From Cryobacterium sp. PAMC25264 (GTDB lineage Bacteria; Actinomycetota; Actinomycetes; Actinomycetales; Microbacteriaceae): a stretch of 64,000 bases of DNA. Of this stretch, positions 9,054 through 18,459 are shown one piece after another. The notes beneath the pieces were generated by a model. The model did not search any database. It saw only the letters and a list, made by a program, of their open reading frames with translations, and was not told the origin of the DNA. The stretch spans positions 2,728,001-2,792,000 of the forward strand of contig NZ_CP080383.1 in the NCBI RefSeq assembly GCF_019443325.1, given 5' to 3'. Positions within the stretch are counted from its first letter, which is position 1. Every line of letters starts with the position of its first letter. A program made the translations under genes and the position numbers.

Positions 9054-9689
9054 TCAACCGACCGGAGTGTTTGGTCGATCAACGGGCAGGGTGCGAACCA
9101 CTCGAGCGGGGGCTCCAACAGCGATTGAGTTCGCCGGGATGTCCCCCGTGACCACAGATCCAGCGCCAATGATACTGTTCTCCCCGATGGTCACATTCGG
9201 CAAGATGACCGCGTTCACGCCGATGAACACTCGGCGACCAATCCGTACGTGCGAGGCATCCATATTGATCTGTGTTGCCCTATTGCCATCATCCGGGAAG
9301 CCGACGGGATGAGTGGTGTCAACAATGGCTGCACCTGCCGCAATGCACACTAAATCAGCAATTTCGATGGAACTACAAGCCGCAATGTGCACATTCTGTT
9401 CGATGTTGACGTCATTCCCGAGAATCAGTGAGCCCATCGGCAGTCCCGGACGGTCGACGATCTCAAGCCGAGCTCCGTCACGGATACTGCAACGTGCCCC
9501 AATGCGGATACCGCCTGGGTTAGCAATAAGCATCGGCTTCTTGATGATCGAACCGCGGCCGAAGGCTCCAAACTGAGGAGCAAAATAGAGTCTTGACTTC
9601 AGCGACCAGTACAGGTGACCTAGCTTGTTGAAAAGTCCAACTACATTTCTTTGCCTAAGCTTCTGCAGCGCTTCCATCCCTGACGTCAC
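9054..9689 (-). CDS. Hexapeptide-repeat (left-handed beta-helix) acyltransferase
   Basis: This 211-residue protein is rich in [LIV]-G-x4 hexapeptide units (for example IGARCSIRDG, IGRRVFIGVNAVILPNVTIG, IGAGSVVTGDIPANSIAVG), the left-handed beta-helix fold of acetyltransferases. DTTHPVG supplies the His usually involved in acetyl transfer. It probably O-acetylates a sugar of the repeat unit using acetyl-CoA. The start overlaps the preceding glycosyltransferase by about 35 bp (ATG 9689; ATG 9677 is an alternative). The group resembles WcaF/CysE-type sugar O-acetyltransferases. Confidence 0.85.
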   Translation of the reverse strand: MTSGMEALQKLRQRNVVGLFNKLGHLYWSLKSRLYFAPQFGAFGRGSIIKKPMLIANPGGIRIGARCSIRDGARLEIVDRPGLPMGSLILGNDVNIEQNVHIAACSSIEIADLVCIAAGAAIVDTTHPVGFPDDGNRATQINMDASHVRIGRRVFIGVNAVILPNVTIGENSIIGAGSVVTGDIPANSIAVGAPARVVRTLPVDRPNTPVG

Positions 9690-10653
9690 CCTCCCCCAAC
9701 CGTGACCCCGACGTTTGCCCGTTCGTCGCCTCGTAGGAGAGACGAGGCGGTGGTACTGCTGATGCCACTCGGAGCGCTTCGCGGAAACCGCTCTGCCTTA
9801 CGCGGAAGACGTTGACACTGTCTCGACGGAGTGCCAGGCGAGCAAACATCCAAACTTGAATATAGGCCAGAGCAACGAATTTGGATGCGACGCTGAGGTG
9901 ACGGATCGCTATCAGGGGCCAGTTTCGGGACACCCACTTCACGGTGAAGGGCGAGCTCTTTCCCCCGGTCAGACTGCTGGCTTTGTGAATGATGGTGACC
10001 TCGGGAGTGACCCAGTATTCGAAACCCTGGGCAACGCTCCGGACTGCGAAGTCCACGTCGTCGAAATAGACAAAATACACAGGGTCCATGAGGCCGACGG
10101 ACTTGAAGACAGCAGGGTGCACCAGAAGGCAGCAGGTGGAAGCGTAACCCGTTTTCACCAATTCCTTTGGGAACTGTGACACAGGCTGCCCAGCTGTCCC
10201 ATGCAGGGTCCGGAACCCTTGTAGCGGCACGAACTTACCGCCCCCATACCAAATGGTTCCTGTCGGCTCCGTCGCTTCGATTGCCGGAGACAGCAGCTTC
10301 AAACCGTTATCTTCCGCCACCTGCACCAGAGTCTCTAGAGTGTTTGCCGGCAGCACAGTGTCATTGTTCAGAAGCAAGACCCAGTCACAACCATCCTGCA
10401 GCGCGAGTTCGATTCCTTGGTTGTTACCGACGGCAACACCGACGTTTGAGTCGTTAGGAACGATGGCCACGAATCCCAATCGAGATTCAGCACGAAGCAT
10501 CGAAACTGAAGCATCATGCGAATCGTTGTCGACTGCGTAAAGGCGGAGCTCTACGCCCACCTGCTGCGCGAGGCTATCGAGAAAGTCCGGGAGCACGGTT
10601 TCGCTGTTGTAGGTGACTGTGACAACGCCGACCTTAGGAGCTCTAGTTTCCAC
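9655..10653 (-). CDS. Glycosyltransferase family 2 (rhamnosyltransferase-like)
   Basis: The 332-residue protein opens with VGVVTVTYNSETVLPDFLDSL, the GT-A nucleotide-sugar binding fold, followed by YAVDNDSHDAS and the metal-binding LLLNNDTVL. Further on, DPVYFVYFDDVDFAVR matches the family 2 ED/DD catalytic region. Such enzymes add a sugar, often rhamnose, to a lipid-linked intermediate at the inner face of the membrane. It starts at GTG 10653, overlapping the epimerase stop by 11 bp, so the two are translated together. Donor and acceptor are unknown. Confidence 0.87.
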   Translation of the reverse strand: METRAPKVGVVTVTYNSETVLPDFLDSLAQQVGVELRLYAVDNDSHDASVSMLRAESRLGFVAIVPNDSNVGVAVGNNQGIELALQDGCDWVLLLNNDTVLPANTLETLVQVAEDNGLKLLSPAIEATEPTGTIWYGGGKFVPLQGFRTLHGTAGQPVSQFPKELVKTGYASTCCLLVHPAVFKSVGLMDPVYFVYFDDVDFAVRSVAQGFEYWVTPEVTIIHKASSLTGGKSSPFTVKWVSRNWPLIAIRHLSVASKFVALAYIQVWMFARLALRRDSVNVFRVRQSGFREALRVASAVPPPRLSYEATNGQTSGSRLGEGDVRDGSAAEA

Positions 10654-11718
10654 GTGAAATTTCCGATCTAGCCCAGTTGAGAAGTTCGCTGGCGCCGTCT
10701 TTGAACTTCACTTTCGGGTCATACCCGAGCTCTCGTTCAGCTGCCGAATTGCTCGCGAATGCGGCGCGCACATCTCCTAGCCGGTAGTTGTGGCTCAACT
10801 TAATTTCGGGGGATTGAGCTACTTCGGTAAGCACGGTCGCGAAATGCGCGAGCGTATCTGAAGCACCCGAACCGATGTCCACGATTCTGTACGCGCCTTC
10901 GACCGGCCGATCGATTGCGCTGTGCAGCGCAGAGACAACGTCACTGACGTGGACAAAGTCACGGACTATTCCTCCGCCTTCGTAGACGTCAATTGCCTCG
11001 CCGGACAGCGCCTGCCGCGCAAATGCAGTCAACACTCCCGTGTAGGGTTTCGCAGTGCCTGTCCTGCGCCGTATACATTCTGCAGTCGGAGAATTGACAA
11101 GGAGACGGACATGGAAGCACACCAGGAAATCAAAATGTTCTCCTGGGCTAGCTTCGTCGCGGCGTAGATGTTCGAAGGTCGCGCCTCAACAGACAACGCC
11201 TCGTGAGGAATCGGCTCTCCGGTCTGTCCCTCCGGGCCTAGAGGGGACCATTGCGCGCCTTCAAGCTGCTGGGCCGTTCTCGGTTGGCCATAGAAACGGT
11301 CTCCAGTCTCGGCGGATTCCCAAGCACCCTCTCCATACACTGCGCGCGACGATGTCAGAATGATCGACCGAGGAAGGACATTGTTGCGGGCCAACGCGTC
11401 AAGCATGACGGCCGTCCCGTGAACGTTGACATAGGTGTGGCGCGATGCCTGAAGAAGAGACTGACCAGTTCCTGTCTCAGCAGCCAAATGAACGATGGTG
11501 CTAGGCGCAACGGACTTCAGAAGTTCATCCCACATGATCGGATCAGTGACGTCTCCGCGGATGAAACGCACGCGACCGTCGAAGTGCGGCTCAACAGCGG
11601 CTTCGCCGTGAACCTGCGGGTGAAGGCTATCGAGAATCACCACATCGGACCCTGATTCGAGCTCTGCAAGTAGCCTAGTTCCGATGAAGCCAGCGCCCCC
11701 GGTAATGAGTATGGTCAT
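10643..11718 (-). pseudogene. NAD-dependent epimerase/dehydratase, frameshifted near 11046
   Basis: From ATG 11718 the protein reads MTILITGGAGFIGTRLL, the Rossmann GxxGxxG motif of extended short-chain dehydrogenases. SSRAVYGEG and NIYAATKLAQEN follow, the latter holding the YxxxK active site. The frame ends after LQNVYGAGQALRNP. The rest continues in the next frame (YTGVLTAFARQALSG … VRDFVHVSDVV) to 10643. One extra C in the coding run AACCC (plus-strand 11045-11047) rejoins them into about 358 residues, the family length. Likely role: UDP-glucose-type 4-epimerase or similar sugar-nucleotide modification for the polysaccharide. GGGGAA precedes the ATG. Confidence 0.8.
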
Positions 11719-12274
11719 GAAGGAATTCCCCGTGTTCGGTCGTGCACTAGTAGCTCGCAAGAGGAGTTCACTTTGCGTGCTAAATGATTGCCCTGATTCA
11801 CTCGGGCGACTTGCGACCACCGGCGCTGGAGCCAGGGCGACAAGGTCGTCTGAGCTTTCGTCCCCCACGAACGAACGGCTTGGCGGCCACTCCTAATGCT
11901 GCCGATGACGGTCCTGCTCATTCGAAGCCGACCCCCCTGGGAAACGTGTCTGACTCGTAGCCTATCGTCTTGACAAATTTGGGTTCGCCCGCTGCTGACG
12001 AGGCGAGTCCTACGGCAGACCTCCATCCGAGCATTCCGCACAGCTCGCTGCCCTGACGAGCCCCTAAACGAGGGCTCAAGCAAGTTGTCGAGATTCAAAT
12101 GCGCGATAATGCGACTTGGGAGCGTCAGCCCACTGCCGACGGCCCACCGCTCTGACAAGCTATTAGCTCGCGCGCACGACGACAGATCGCGAAGCCTCCC
12201 AAACGAACTCCCCGCCGGAGAGCTCGGAGGTAACCAGCCGCGGGCAACTGTCGGTTCTTCGATGAGACGGACCC
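11719..12274. other. 556-bp stretch without a recognisable gene
   Basis: Between the epimerase start and the end of the first GT4 gene no frame shows protein-like composition; the open frames are Arg/Ser-rich and match nothing I know. It probably holds the promoter of the epimerase-to-VanZ gene run and may contain a decayed gene. Confidence 0.4.
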
Positions 12275-13243
12275 CTAATTCGTCGAATGTCGTTCAATCA
12301 GGAGGCTCGAGACCGAACGCGCAACGCTGTTCCACGAATATCGGTCAGCCGACACCACATTCGTGGGGAAACGCTCCCCCTCCGAGATGTCTGACATTAC
12401 TTCCACCCACTGGCGAACATCTGCAGAATCGGATACTGCGCGTCCTCCTCCTGCGCATATCTCCTTAACACTTTCGCAACCGTCGAAGAACACCACAGGA
12501 GAGCCGCACAGCGCTGCCTCTAGTGCTGGCAGGCCGAATCCCTCAAGCAGGGATGGCTGGACAGTGGCCCGGGCTCCCCTGTACAGCTGCGCCAGGCGCG
12601 TGTCGTCAATGTTCGAAAAGAGTCTGACGCGGTCCGTCACGCCGTACTTCTCTGAGAGCGCCTCAAGGGCGTTCTTCTCTGAAGTCACCACGTAGAAATC
12701 GAACTCGCCCATCTGAGCGATCGCCGCCACGACGGTCTCAACGTTCTTGTGGCTCTTGAGGTTGCCTACGTAAAGAAAATATGGCCGCAATGATTCAAAG
12801 GCTTCGCCCGCATGGGCAAATGCTGCTGAGCTTCCATTTCCTGCGTTCACAACCCTGACGTCGGAATCGTCGATCCAGTTCTCCAGGTGGCGCTTAGACG
12901 TTTCAGAGACTGTCAGCACGTGCCCGTTCTTCTTAATCAGGGGCTTCAAGAAGAAATCATAGTAGGGGCGGTACTTCGCCGATCCTGGGCCCTCGAGATG
13001 GATCAGATCATGGAGGGTGATTGTCTGCGGAACGTGTCTTAGAAACCCGTTATAGCCCGGGGAGTAGACCGCCCTGGGCTTATCGCCTTCGACCTTGAGC
13101 GACTTAGTGACGAAATCAAGTGGGGATGACGGGCTGCCCGACTGCTCGATCTCTTGCCAATCGAGCGCCAACCTTTCGGTCACTTCCTTGGCGTACCGTC
13201 CAATTCCGTTTCTGCCGGACCATCTGGTGTCCACGACAATCAT
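12275..13243 (-). CDS. Glycosyltransferase family 4 (group 1)
   Basis: About 322 residues of the GT-B fold. YFLYVGNLKSHKNVETVV marks the start of the donor-binding half, and SLLEGFGLPALEAALCGSPVV is the family 4 E-x7-E signature in which the Glu residues hold the nucleotide sugar. The N-terminal half starts MIVVDTRWSGRNGIGRY, a usual group 1 entry. The ATG at 13243 overlaps the upstream stop as ATGA, so the two GT4 genes are coupled. It likely transfers mannose or a similar sugar in repeat-unit synthesis. Confidence 0.86.
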   Translation of the reverse strand: MIVVDTRWSGRNGIGRYAKEVTERLALDWQEIEQSGSPSSPLDFVTKSLKVEGDKPRAVYSPGYNGFLRHVPQTITLHDLIHLEGPGSAKYRPYYDFFLKPLIKKNGHVLTVSETSKRHLENWIDDSDVRVVNAGNGSSAAFAHAGEAFESLRPYFLYVGNLKSHKNVETVVAAIAQMGEFDFYVVTSEKNALEALSEKYGVTDRVRLFSNIDDTRLAQLYRGARATVQPSLLEGFGLPALEAALCGSPVVFFDGCESVKEICAGGGRAVSDSADVRQWVEVMSDISEGERFPTNVVSADRYSWNSVARSVSSLLIERHSTN

Positions 13244-14337
13244 TCGCCTACCCACTCCCGAATACGATCCTCGAAAACACCAACGTCGAATTGCCACGCC
13301 CGCTCGATACAGTCCTGCACCTTGGCACTTGCTGCGATCTCGACTGCCTCCTTAAGCGAGGTGCTGTCGAAGGACTGAACCAGAGCACCAGTGACGCCGT
13401 GGAGCACGCTCTCGGCGGCTCCCCCGATTGCATTCGCGACAACTGGCGTGCCGGTTGCCATGACTTCCACGGGCATAATGCCAAAATCTTCGACTGGGGG
13501 AAAAACATAGACGAGCGCCCGCCTGAAGAGTTCGTTGAGCATCGCCGAGGACGGTCGAGCTACGAACGTCACCGTGCCAGGGCGCCGACCTGCGACGGCT
13601 CGGAGTCTCTGCTCGTCCGGTCCGGCTCCCGCCAAGACCACTGGAAGATCTGCCGCCCAGCCTGCCGCAATCGCGTCCTCGAGGCGTTTGTACGGAACGA
13701 ATCTCGAAGCACCCAGGATGAACGTGGTGGGCAGTGCCTTTAACACTTCATGCTCTGCGTCGGTGAGCAGCTCGGATGGGTCGGCCGCAAAATCAGCTAC
13801 ATTCACGGGTGGATAAATGACCGTGCTATCCCGACCCCAGGCCTCGGATATTCGTTTCTGAATAAACATGCTGTTCGCGGCAATGCTCGTCGCTTCCTGC
13901 GCACGACCTCGATCTAAGGCCTTTAGCGGCCTCGAAAGGGCTCGGGCCACGATGCCGTTGCCTCGCCCATCCAGCTCGGGAGTCCAAATGTATCGAGCCG
14001 GCGTATGTACATAGACGAACTTCCGCATTCCTTCAGCCTGTTTGCGGAACCTAGCATGGTGCGCAAAAAGGTGACTACTGCACAAGACCCAGTCCGCCTC
14101 AGTTCTGGGTAGATCCCTCCACACAAGAGGCATAAGGGGCAATGCCAGCGCCTTGTGGTGCCGCAAAGGGGTCTTCGACAACCAAGTTTCTGTAACTCGT
14201 CCACTTCGAAAGCGCGAAGGGAGGTCTTCCCAGAGAGAGACAATAGGCGCGTCAGGGTATATCGAAGCAAGGACTTCGACTACGTTCTCTGACCCGCCAT
14301 TGGTCGCGAGCCACTCGTGCACGATGACGCCGCTCAT
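13240..14337 (-). CDS. Glycosyltransferase family 4 (group 1)
   Basis: The 365-residue protein begins MSGVIVHEWLATNGGSENVVEVL, in which the Gly-rich GGSE loop of GT4 enzymes is visible, and has FVYVHTPARYIW midway. The donor-binding domain carries FILGASRFVPYKRLEDAI and FPPVEDFGIMPVEVMATGTPVV, the E-x7-E motif. This pattern is close to the mannosyltransferase-like GT4 enzymes of exopolysaccharide loci. It is the first glycosyltransferase of the run and is coupled to the next by ATGA. Confidence 0.87.
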   Translation of the reverse strand: MSGVIVHEWLATNGGSENVVEVLASIYPDAPIVSLWEDLPSRFRSGRVTETWLSKTPLRHHKALALPLMPLVWRDLPRTEADWVLCSSHLFAHHARFRKQAEGMRKFVYVHTPARYIWTPELDGRGNGIVARALSRPLKALDRGRAQEATSIAANSMFIQKRISEAWGRDSTVIYPPVNVADFAADPSELLTDAEHEVLKALPTTFILGASRFVPYKRLEDAIAAGWAADLPVVLAGAGPDEQRLRAVAGRRPGTVTFVARPSSAMLNELFRRALVYVFPPVEDFGIMPVEVMATGTPVVANAIGGAAESVLHGVTGALVQSFDSTSLKEAVEIAASAKVQDCIERAWQFDVGVFEDRIREWVGE

Positions 14338-14465
14338 GAAACATCTCCTATTGGGGGTAGCCCCGAACCTGGCTGAGCCGGCTCGGCGCAGTGCTGACTA
14401 ACGATATCGGCAGACAGGAACCTGCCGACAACCGCCGGCCTCGTATGATTGTCCGCTTAGGGGCG

Positions 14466-16607
14466 CTACGGCGTGACTGCAGAAACCGCCGTCACTGCTC
14501 CCTCAATGAAGATCGGCACGTCTGTGAGCTGGATGTTCACCATCCCGTCCACGGACTGGACGACTGTGACGTCTCCGCTCAGGGAGGTCAGTGTGAGAGC
14601 CCCTGTCGTCTTGTACGAGACGGAGGCGGGAGTTGGAGACCACGCCACTCGGCTTGCGTCCTTACCCTCGCCGAAGGCGTATGAGTACGTGGATGCGCCT
14701 ACCTCATCACGAACCGTGAAATCCTTGCCGGCAACTTTCCTGATGAGAAGGGCCTGAGCCATCCCGGCAGGTTTCGGGGGAAGGGCGGGTACTGCGTCGG
14801 TGGCCTGCTTCACCAACCCGAAGTTTCCTTCATGGTCCGTCGGGTTGGTTTGGTCGTTCACCAAGTCGTACCAGAAGTACTTCTCAACGTTGTTTGCCAG
14901 CGCGATGGTTTCCGCCCTCACCAGGAACTTCGCCTGCGCGTCTTCGCCAAGCGATGCGGTTGACCAACCAAGTTCGGTCAGCCAGATTGGCTTTTCGACC
15001 CCGCCGTTGTATTCCTTAATGCGGTTCTCGGCCTGTTGCAAGCTATCCACGAGGAATTCCGGGTCTCCGGAATAGCCATAGTCGTACGGATGAAAACTCA
15101 CCGCATCGAGGTACTTCAAGCCGCCCGCTTGGTACAGCTCGGTCAGCCAGGCGTCGTCGTTGTGTGCGATCGACGGCCCCACAACGTTTACCCCGGGGTT
15201 CGTCGCCTTCACCTTGTTGTAGCTTGCTTCCAGCAGAGGCAAATAGCACGTGGCGTTAGAGCCGCAGGCACTGGTATTCATCGGAGGATTATTGAACTCG
15301 TTGTAGATCTCAACCGAAGGGGCATTGAGGTGGGTAACCATGGCGTCGGTGTACTTGGCAAACGCCTCGATCGCCTCGGGGCTGCTGGGCGTGCGCCCTC
15401 CGTCGTACAGGTCGTTGCCGTAATCGCTGATAGGGAGGATCGCCATGCCTTCGCTGGCGTAGGCATTCATCTCAGCAGTCTCGTCAGCTCGGAAGGTGTA
15501 CTCGCCTCGAGACTTCTCAACGTACGACCACGTCGCGTCTGTGCGCATGTTTCCAAAGCCGATTTGACGCGCGACCTGTGGGGCCGTGTCCCGGACCTGG
15601 TGGCTAAAGTGAACGCCGATCCCGAAACGGTCATCAAAGGAAACTTCGGTGGGATCAAGAACAGCGATGGTTGTATTGATCATGTCGCCAGGATTCTGCA
15701 CACTGGCCAACGCGACCAAATAGTATCCCTGAGCAAGACTCTTCAGATCGACAACGCCGAGCCCATTGCTAGTGGAGACTTCGCCCTCGGCAGCAACTTC
15801 TCCAGACGGTTTCGTGACGGTCCATGCGATTTGATCGGTCCGCCAAGCGACACTGAGAGCTGCTTTCTCGCTCTCAAGAATCAATGACTCATTCGCGATC
15901 TGCGTGGGCGCCTCGTAAGTTTCGAATGAACTGTTGAGCACGGCATTGTCAGCTACCGTTGCCGACGTCATCGAGAGTTCGTCGATTTGAAGCGCGTCGG
16001 TGGGACCGGCGACCAGAAGTTCAAGCAGCACGGTCGTCTCGCCCGGGCCCGTCTTGTAGGCCCATTTCGTCGTTGACCATTCCCCTGGCGTCGGCTCTAG
16101 CTGAGCCACGGTTTGACCGCCCATCTGGATCGAGACGTCTGCAGCCGGAGCCAGGGTATCGTCGCCATACTCGACAGATCTTATTTGTGCGCTCAGGTCA
16201 TATTCGGTCTCTGGCTGCACCGCAATCGTTTGGGTGAGTGACCGATGGACGGGGTTATCCGAGGGAGTGGCACTCTCTACCCGAAGTGAGACTCCGCCAT
16301 TGTCCGCGACCCCTGCCTCGGCAAGGAACTTAGCGCCTAGGTCATCCGTTCCCGACTCGCTCCAGTCTGAGAAAGCGGCCAGCACCGTCGCTGTCGGAGC
16401 GTCCGGCAAGACCGGTTCCACTGCAGGCTCCGCCGGCTCCGCTGCATCGGCTGGCGCGCTAGGTTCACCATGCAGCCAGGGACCGAAAACCAGAAGGCCA
16501 GTCAGGGAGAGCGCGAGCGCGCCCCCAACGCCTACGATCCACCACGTTCGAGTTCTTAGTGGAGGCAATCCCGACCGTCGGCGTTTGGCTGGCTGTGTTG
16601 AAGTCAT
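14466..16607 (-). CDS. Membrane-tethered glycoside hydrolase-like protein (clan A, GH39/GH5-like)
   Basis: About 713 residues. A basic N-terminus (AKRRRSG) and one membrane helix near residues 18-40 (WWIVGVGGALALSLTGLLVF) anchor it outside the cell. A beta-rich segment follows, with a carbohydrate-binding-like stretch (TEYDLSAQIRSV). The catalytic TIM-barrel has VEIYNEFNNP near residue 435, where the Glu would be the acid/base, and IWLTELGWST near 544, where the Glu would be the nucleophile; this spacing suits clan A hydrolases. It likely trims or releases the polymer made by the adjacent locus. ATG 16607 is preceded by GGGGGGA. Confidence 0.8.
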   Translation of the reverse strand: MTSTQPAKRRRSGLPPLRTRTWWIVGVGGALALSLTGLLVFGPWLHGEPSAPADAAEPAEPAVEPVLPDAPTATVLAAFSDWSESGTDDLGAKFLAEAGVADNGGVSLRVESATPSDNPVHRSLTQTIAVQPETEYDLSAQIRSVEYGDDTLAPAADVSIQMGGQTVAQLEPTPGEWSTTKWAYKTGPGETTVLLELLVAGPTDALQIDELSMTSATVADNAVLNSSFETYEAPTQIANESLILESEKAALSVAWRTDQIAWTVTKPSGEVAAEGEVSTSNGLGVVDLKSLAQGYYLVALASVQNPGDMINTTIAVLDPTEVSFDDRFGIGVHFSHQVRDTAPQVARQIGFGNMRTDATWSYVEKSRGEYTFRADETAEMNAYASEGMAILPISDYGNDLYDGGRTPSSPEAIEAFAKYTDAMVTHLNAPSVEIYNEFNNPPMNTSACGSNATCYLPLLEASYNKVKATNPGVNVVGPSIAHNDDAWLTELYQAGGLKYLDAVSFHPYDYGYSGDPEFLVDSLQQAENRIKEYNGGVEKPIWLTELGWSTASLGEDAQAKFLVRAETIALANNVEKYFWYDLVNDQTNPTDHEGNFGLVKQATDAVPALPPKPAGMAQALLIRKVAGKDFTVRDEVGASTYSYAFGEGKDASRVAWSPTPASVSYKTTGALTLTSLSGDVTVVQSVDGMVNIQLTDVPIFIEGAVTAVSAVTP

Positions 16608-16974
16608 TCGCGGTGCGTCCCCCCAGAGGTTATTGCGGTGGCACCCGAATTTCCGTGCACCAGCTGATCGCTCCCCCTGTGAGCCCCGGCCGTTCCAGCC
16701 TAGGCCACACGCCATTCATACTCCGCACCTGCCAGAGGTAGACAGCCGCACAATCACCAGTAGCGCGGAGTCCACTGCCGGAGCCTATGCGCGCGATGAC
16801 GCAAAATGCTCGCCCCGAATGGGGGCAAGAATCTAGCCGCGTCGCTCGGCGACGGCGACGACTTCCCCTTTAGGCTGAGCCCGGGGCAGGTCCATTGCCT
16901 CGAGAGTGAGTTGCACTCCGGCTGGCAGCGTGTGTTGCCCCGAAGCCGTGATCCTATTTGGCGGTCTGTTCTTC
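16608..16974. other. Divergent intergenic region with hairpin
   Basis: This 367-bp region separates the leftward hydrolase from the rightward acyltransferase and must hold promoters for both. The only clear structure is a hairpin CTCGCCCC-GAAT-GGGGGCAAG at 16810-16830. I could not assign -35/-10 boxes with confidence. Confidence 0.4.
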
Positions 16975-18450
16975 GTGGTCTTCTCGAGCCCCACCTTCCT
17001 GTTCCTGTTTCTACCGATCACGCTGTTGGTGTACCACGCCATTCCCGTGACGTCACGGTGGCGGAACACCTGGTTGCTGGCCGCGAGCATCCTGTTCTAT
17101 CTGTGGGGTGCCGGCAGCGCGATTCTGGCGATTCTGTTCGTGAGCCTGTCCAGCTTCGGCGGCGCGTACATCGCCTGGCTCATTCTGCGGCGGCAGCGCC
17201 GGGATGCGGCGCCTGGCGGGGAGATCCGCAAGATCAGCATTCCGTCCTTCGTCACACTGCTGATCATCCTGGTGCCATTGGTGGCGTTCAAGTACCTCCC
17301 GCAGGTGGCGACGCTGGAGATCCCGCGGGTCTCCTCCGCGCTGACAACCCTGGGGGCGAACACCTGGGCGCTCCCCCTCGGCATCTCCTTCTTCACCTTC
17401 CACGCCCTCTCGTTCGTCATCGACTCTGCCCGGGCCGGGCGGCCGCTAACGACGTCGTTCCCGTCGTACCTGCTCTACCTGTTCGTGTTCCCGCACCAGA
17501 TCGCCGGCCCCATCGTGCGGTACTCCGAGATCGGCGCGCAGATCACGGCGGTGCGCCGGATCACCGCGCAGCAGATGGGCTACGGCATCACCCGGTTCAC
17601 CTGGGGTCTGTCGAAAAAGGTGCTCATCGCCGACAACTGCGGTGTGGTGGCCAACGCGATGTTCGACAACGCGGCGAACCCCACCCTGATGTCGGGCACC
17701 GGGGCATGGCTGGGCGCCGTGGCCTACGCGCTGCAGATCTACTTCGACTTCAGTGGGTACTCCGACATGGCCATCGGGCTGGCGCAGATGTTCGGGTTCC
17801 GGTTTCCGGAGAACTTCCGGTCGCCGTACACGGCGGGCAACATCACCGACTTCTGGCGCCGCTGGCACATCACCCTCACCACCTGGTTCCGCGACTACGT
17901 CTACATCCCCCTCGGCGGCAACCGCCGCGGCGTCTGGGTGGAGTATGGCGCGCTGCTGCTGGTCTTCCTGCTGACCTCGCTCTGGCACGGCGCCCTGGCC
18001 GGGTTCCTGATCTGGGGCGGCCTGCACTCGCTGGCGTTGCTGTTTGAGCGGGTGACCGGGCTGCGCAAGGTGCGGTCCTTCGTCGTGCTGCGGCGTTTGC
18101 TGACCCTCCTGTTCGTGATCGCCGCGTGGGTGCCGTTCCGGGCACTCGAGCTGCACACCAGCGTGGACATCTGGCAGGCGATGCTCGGCGGGCCGTGGGA
18201 TTTCATGTCGCCGGGCCTGTTCGCCACGCTCACCCCGTTCACGATCGGTGCGCTCGTGGTGGGGGCGCTCAGCTTCGTGATGCCGGCGAAACGCACCGGC
18301 TTCCAGACCGTCTTCGGCCAGTCCGAACCGGGCACCCTGACCGCGTTCCGGTGGAAGACCGCGCTGGTGCTCGTGCCGCTGGCCCTCGTGGTCACCCTGG
18401 CGATGGTGCTGCACTCCGACTTCAGTCCGTTCTTGTACTTCCAGTTCTAA
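16975..18450 (+). CDS. MBOAT family O-acyltransferase (AlgI/DltB-like)
   Basis: About 491 residues with many membrane helices. AlgI-family marks are clear: FSSPTFLFLFLP at the N-terminus, FPHQIAGPIVRYSEIG, IYFDFSGYSDMAIGLA, FRSPYTAGNITDFWRRWHITLTTW and the essential His in SLWHGALAG. These proteins pass acetyl groups through the membrane to extracellular polysaccharide. Homologues begin M-V-F-S-S-P, so I take GTG 16975; GTG 16948 is an alternative. With the next gene, 9 bp away, it forms the only plus-strand operon here, facing away from the polysaccharide genes it likely serves. Confidence 0.88.
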   Translation: MVFSSPTFLFLFLPITLLVYHAIPVTSRWRNTWLLAASILFYLWGAGSAILAILFVSLSSFGGAYIAWLILRRQRRDAAPGGEIRKISIPSFVTLLIILVPLVAFKYLPQVATLEIPRVSSALTTLGANTWALPLGISFFTFHALSFVIDSARAGRPLTTSFPSYLLYLFVFPHQIAGPIVRYSEIGAQITAVRRITAQQMGYGITRFTWGLSKKVLIADNCGVVANAMFDNAANPTLMSGTGAWLGAVAYALQIYFDFSGYSDMAIGLAQMFGFRFPENFRSPYTAGNITDFWRRWHITLTTWFRDYVYIPLGGNRRGVWVEYGALLLVFLLTSLWHGALAGFLIWGGLHSLALLFERVTGLRKVRSFVVLRRLLTLLFVIAAWVPFRALELHTSVDIWQAMLGGPWDFMSPGLFATLTPFTIGALVVGALSFVMPAKRTGFQTVFGQSEPGTLTAFRWKTALVLVPLALVVTLAMVLHSDFSPFLYFQF

Positions 18451-18459
18451 GGCGCATCC

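Noticed and set aside
11715..12158. 147-codon open frame in the polysaccharide gap
   Set aside because: Composition is Ser/Arg/Gln-rich and it overlaps the epimerase start; no ribosome-binding site or known domain.
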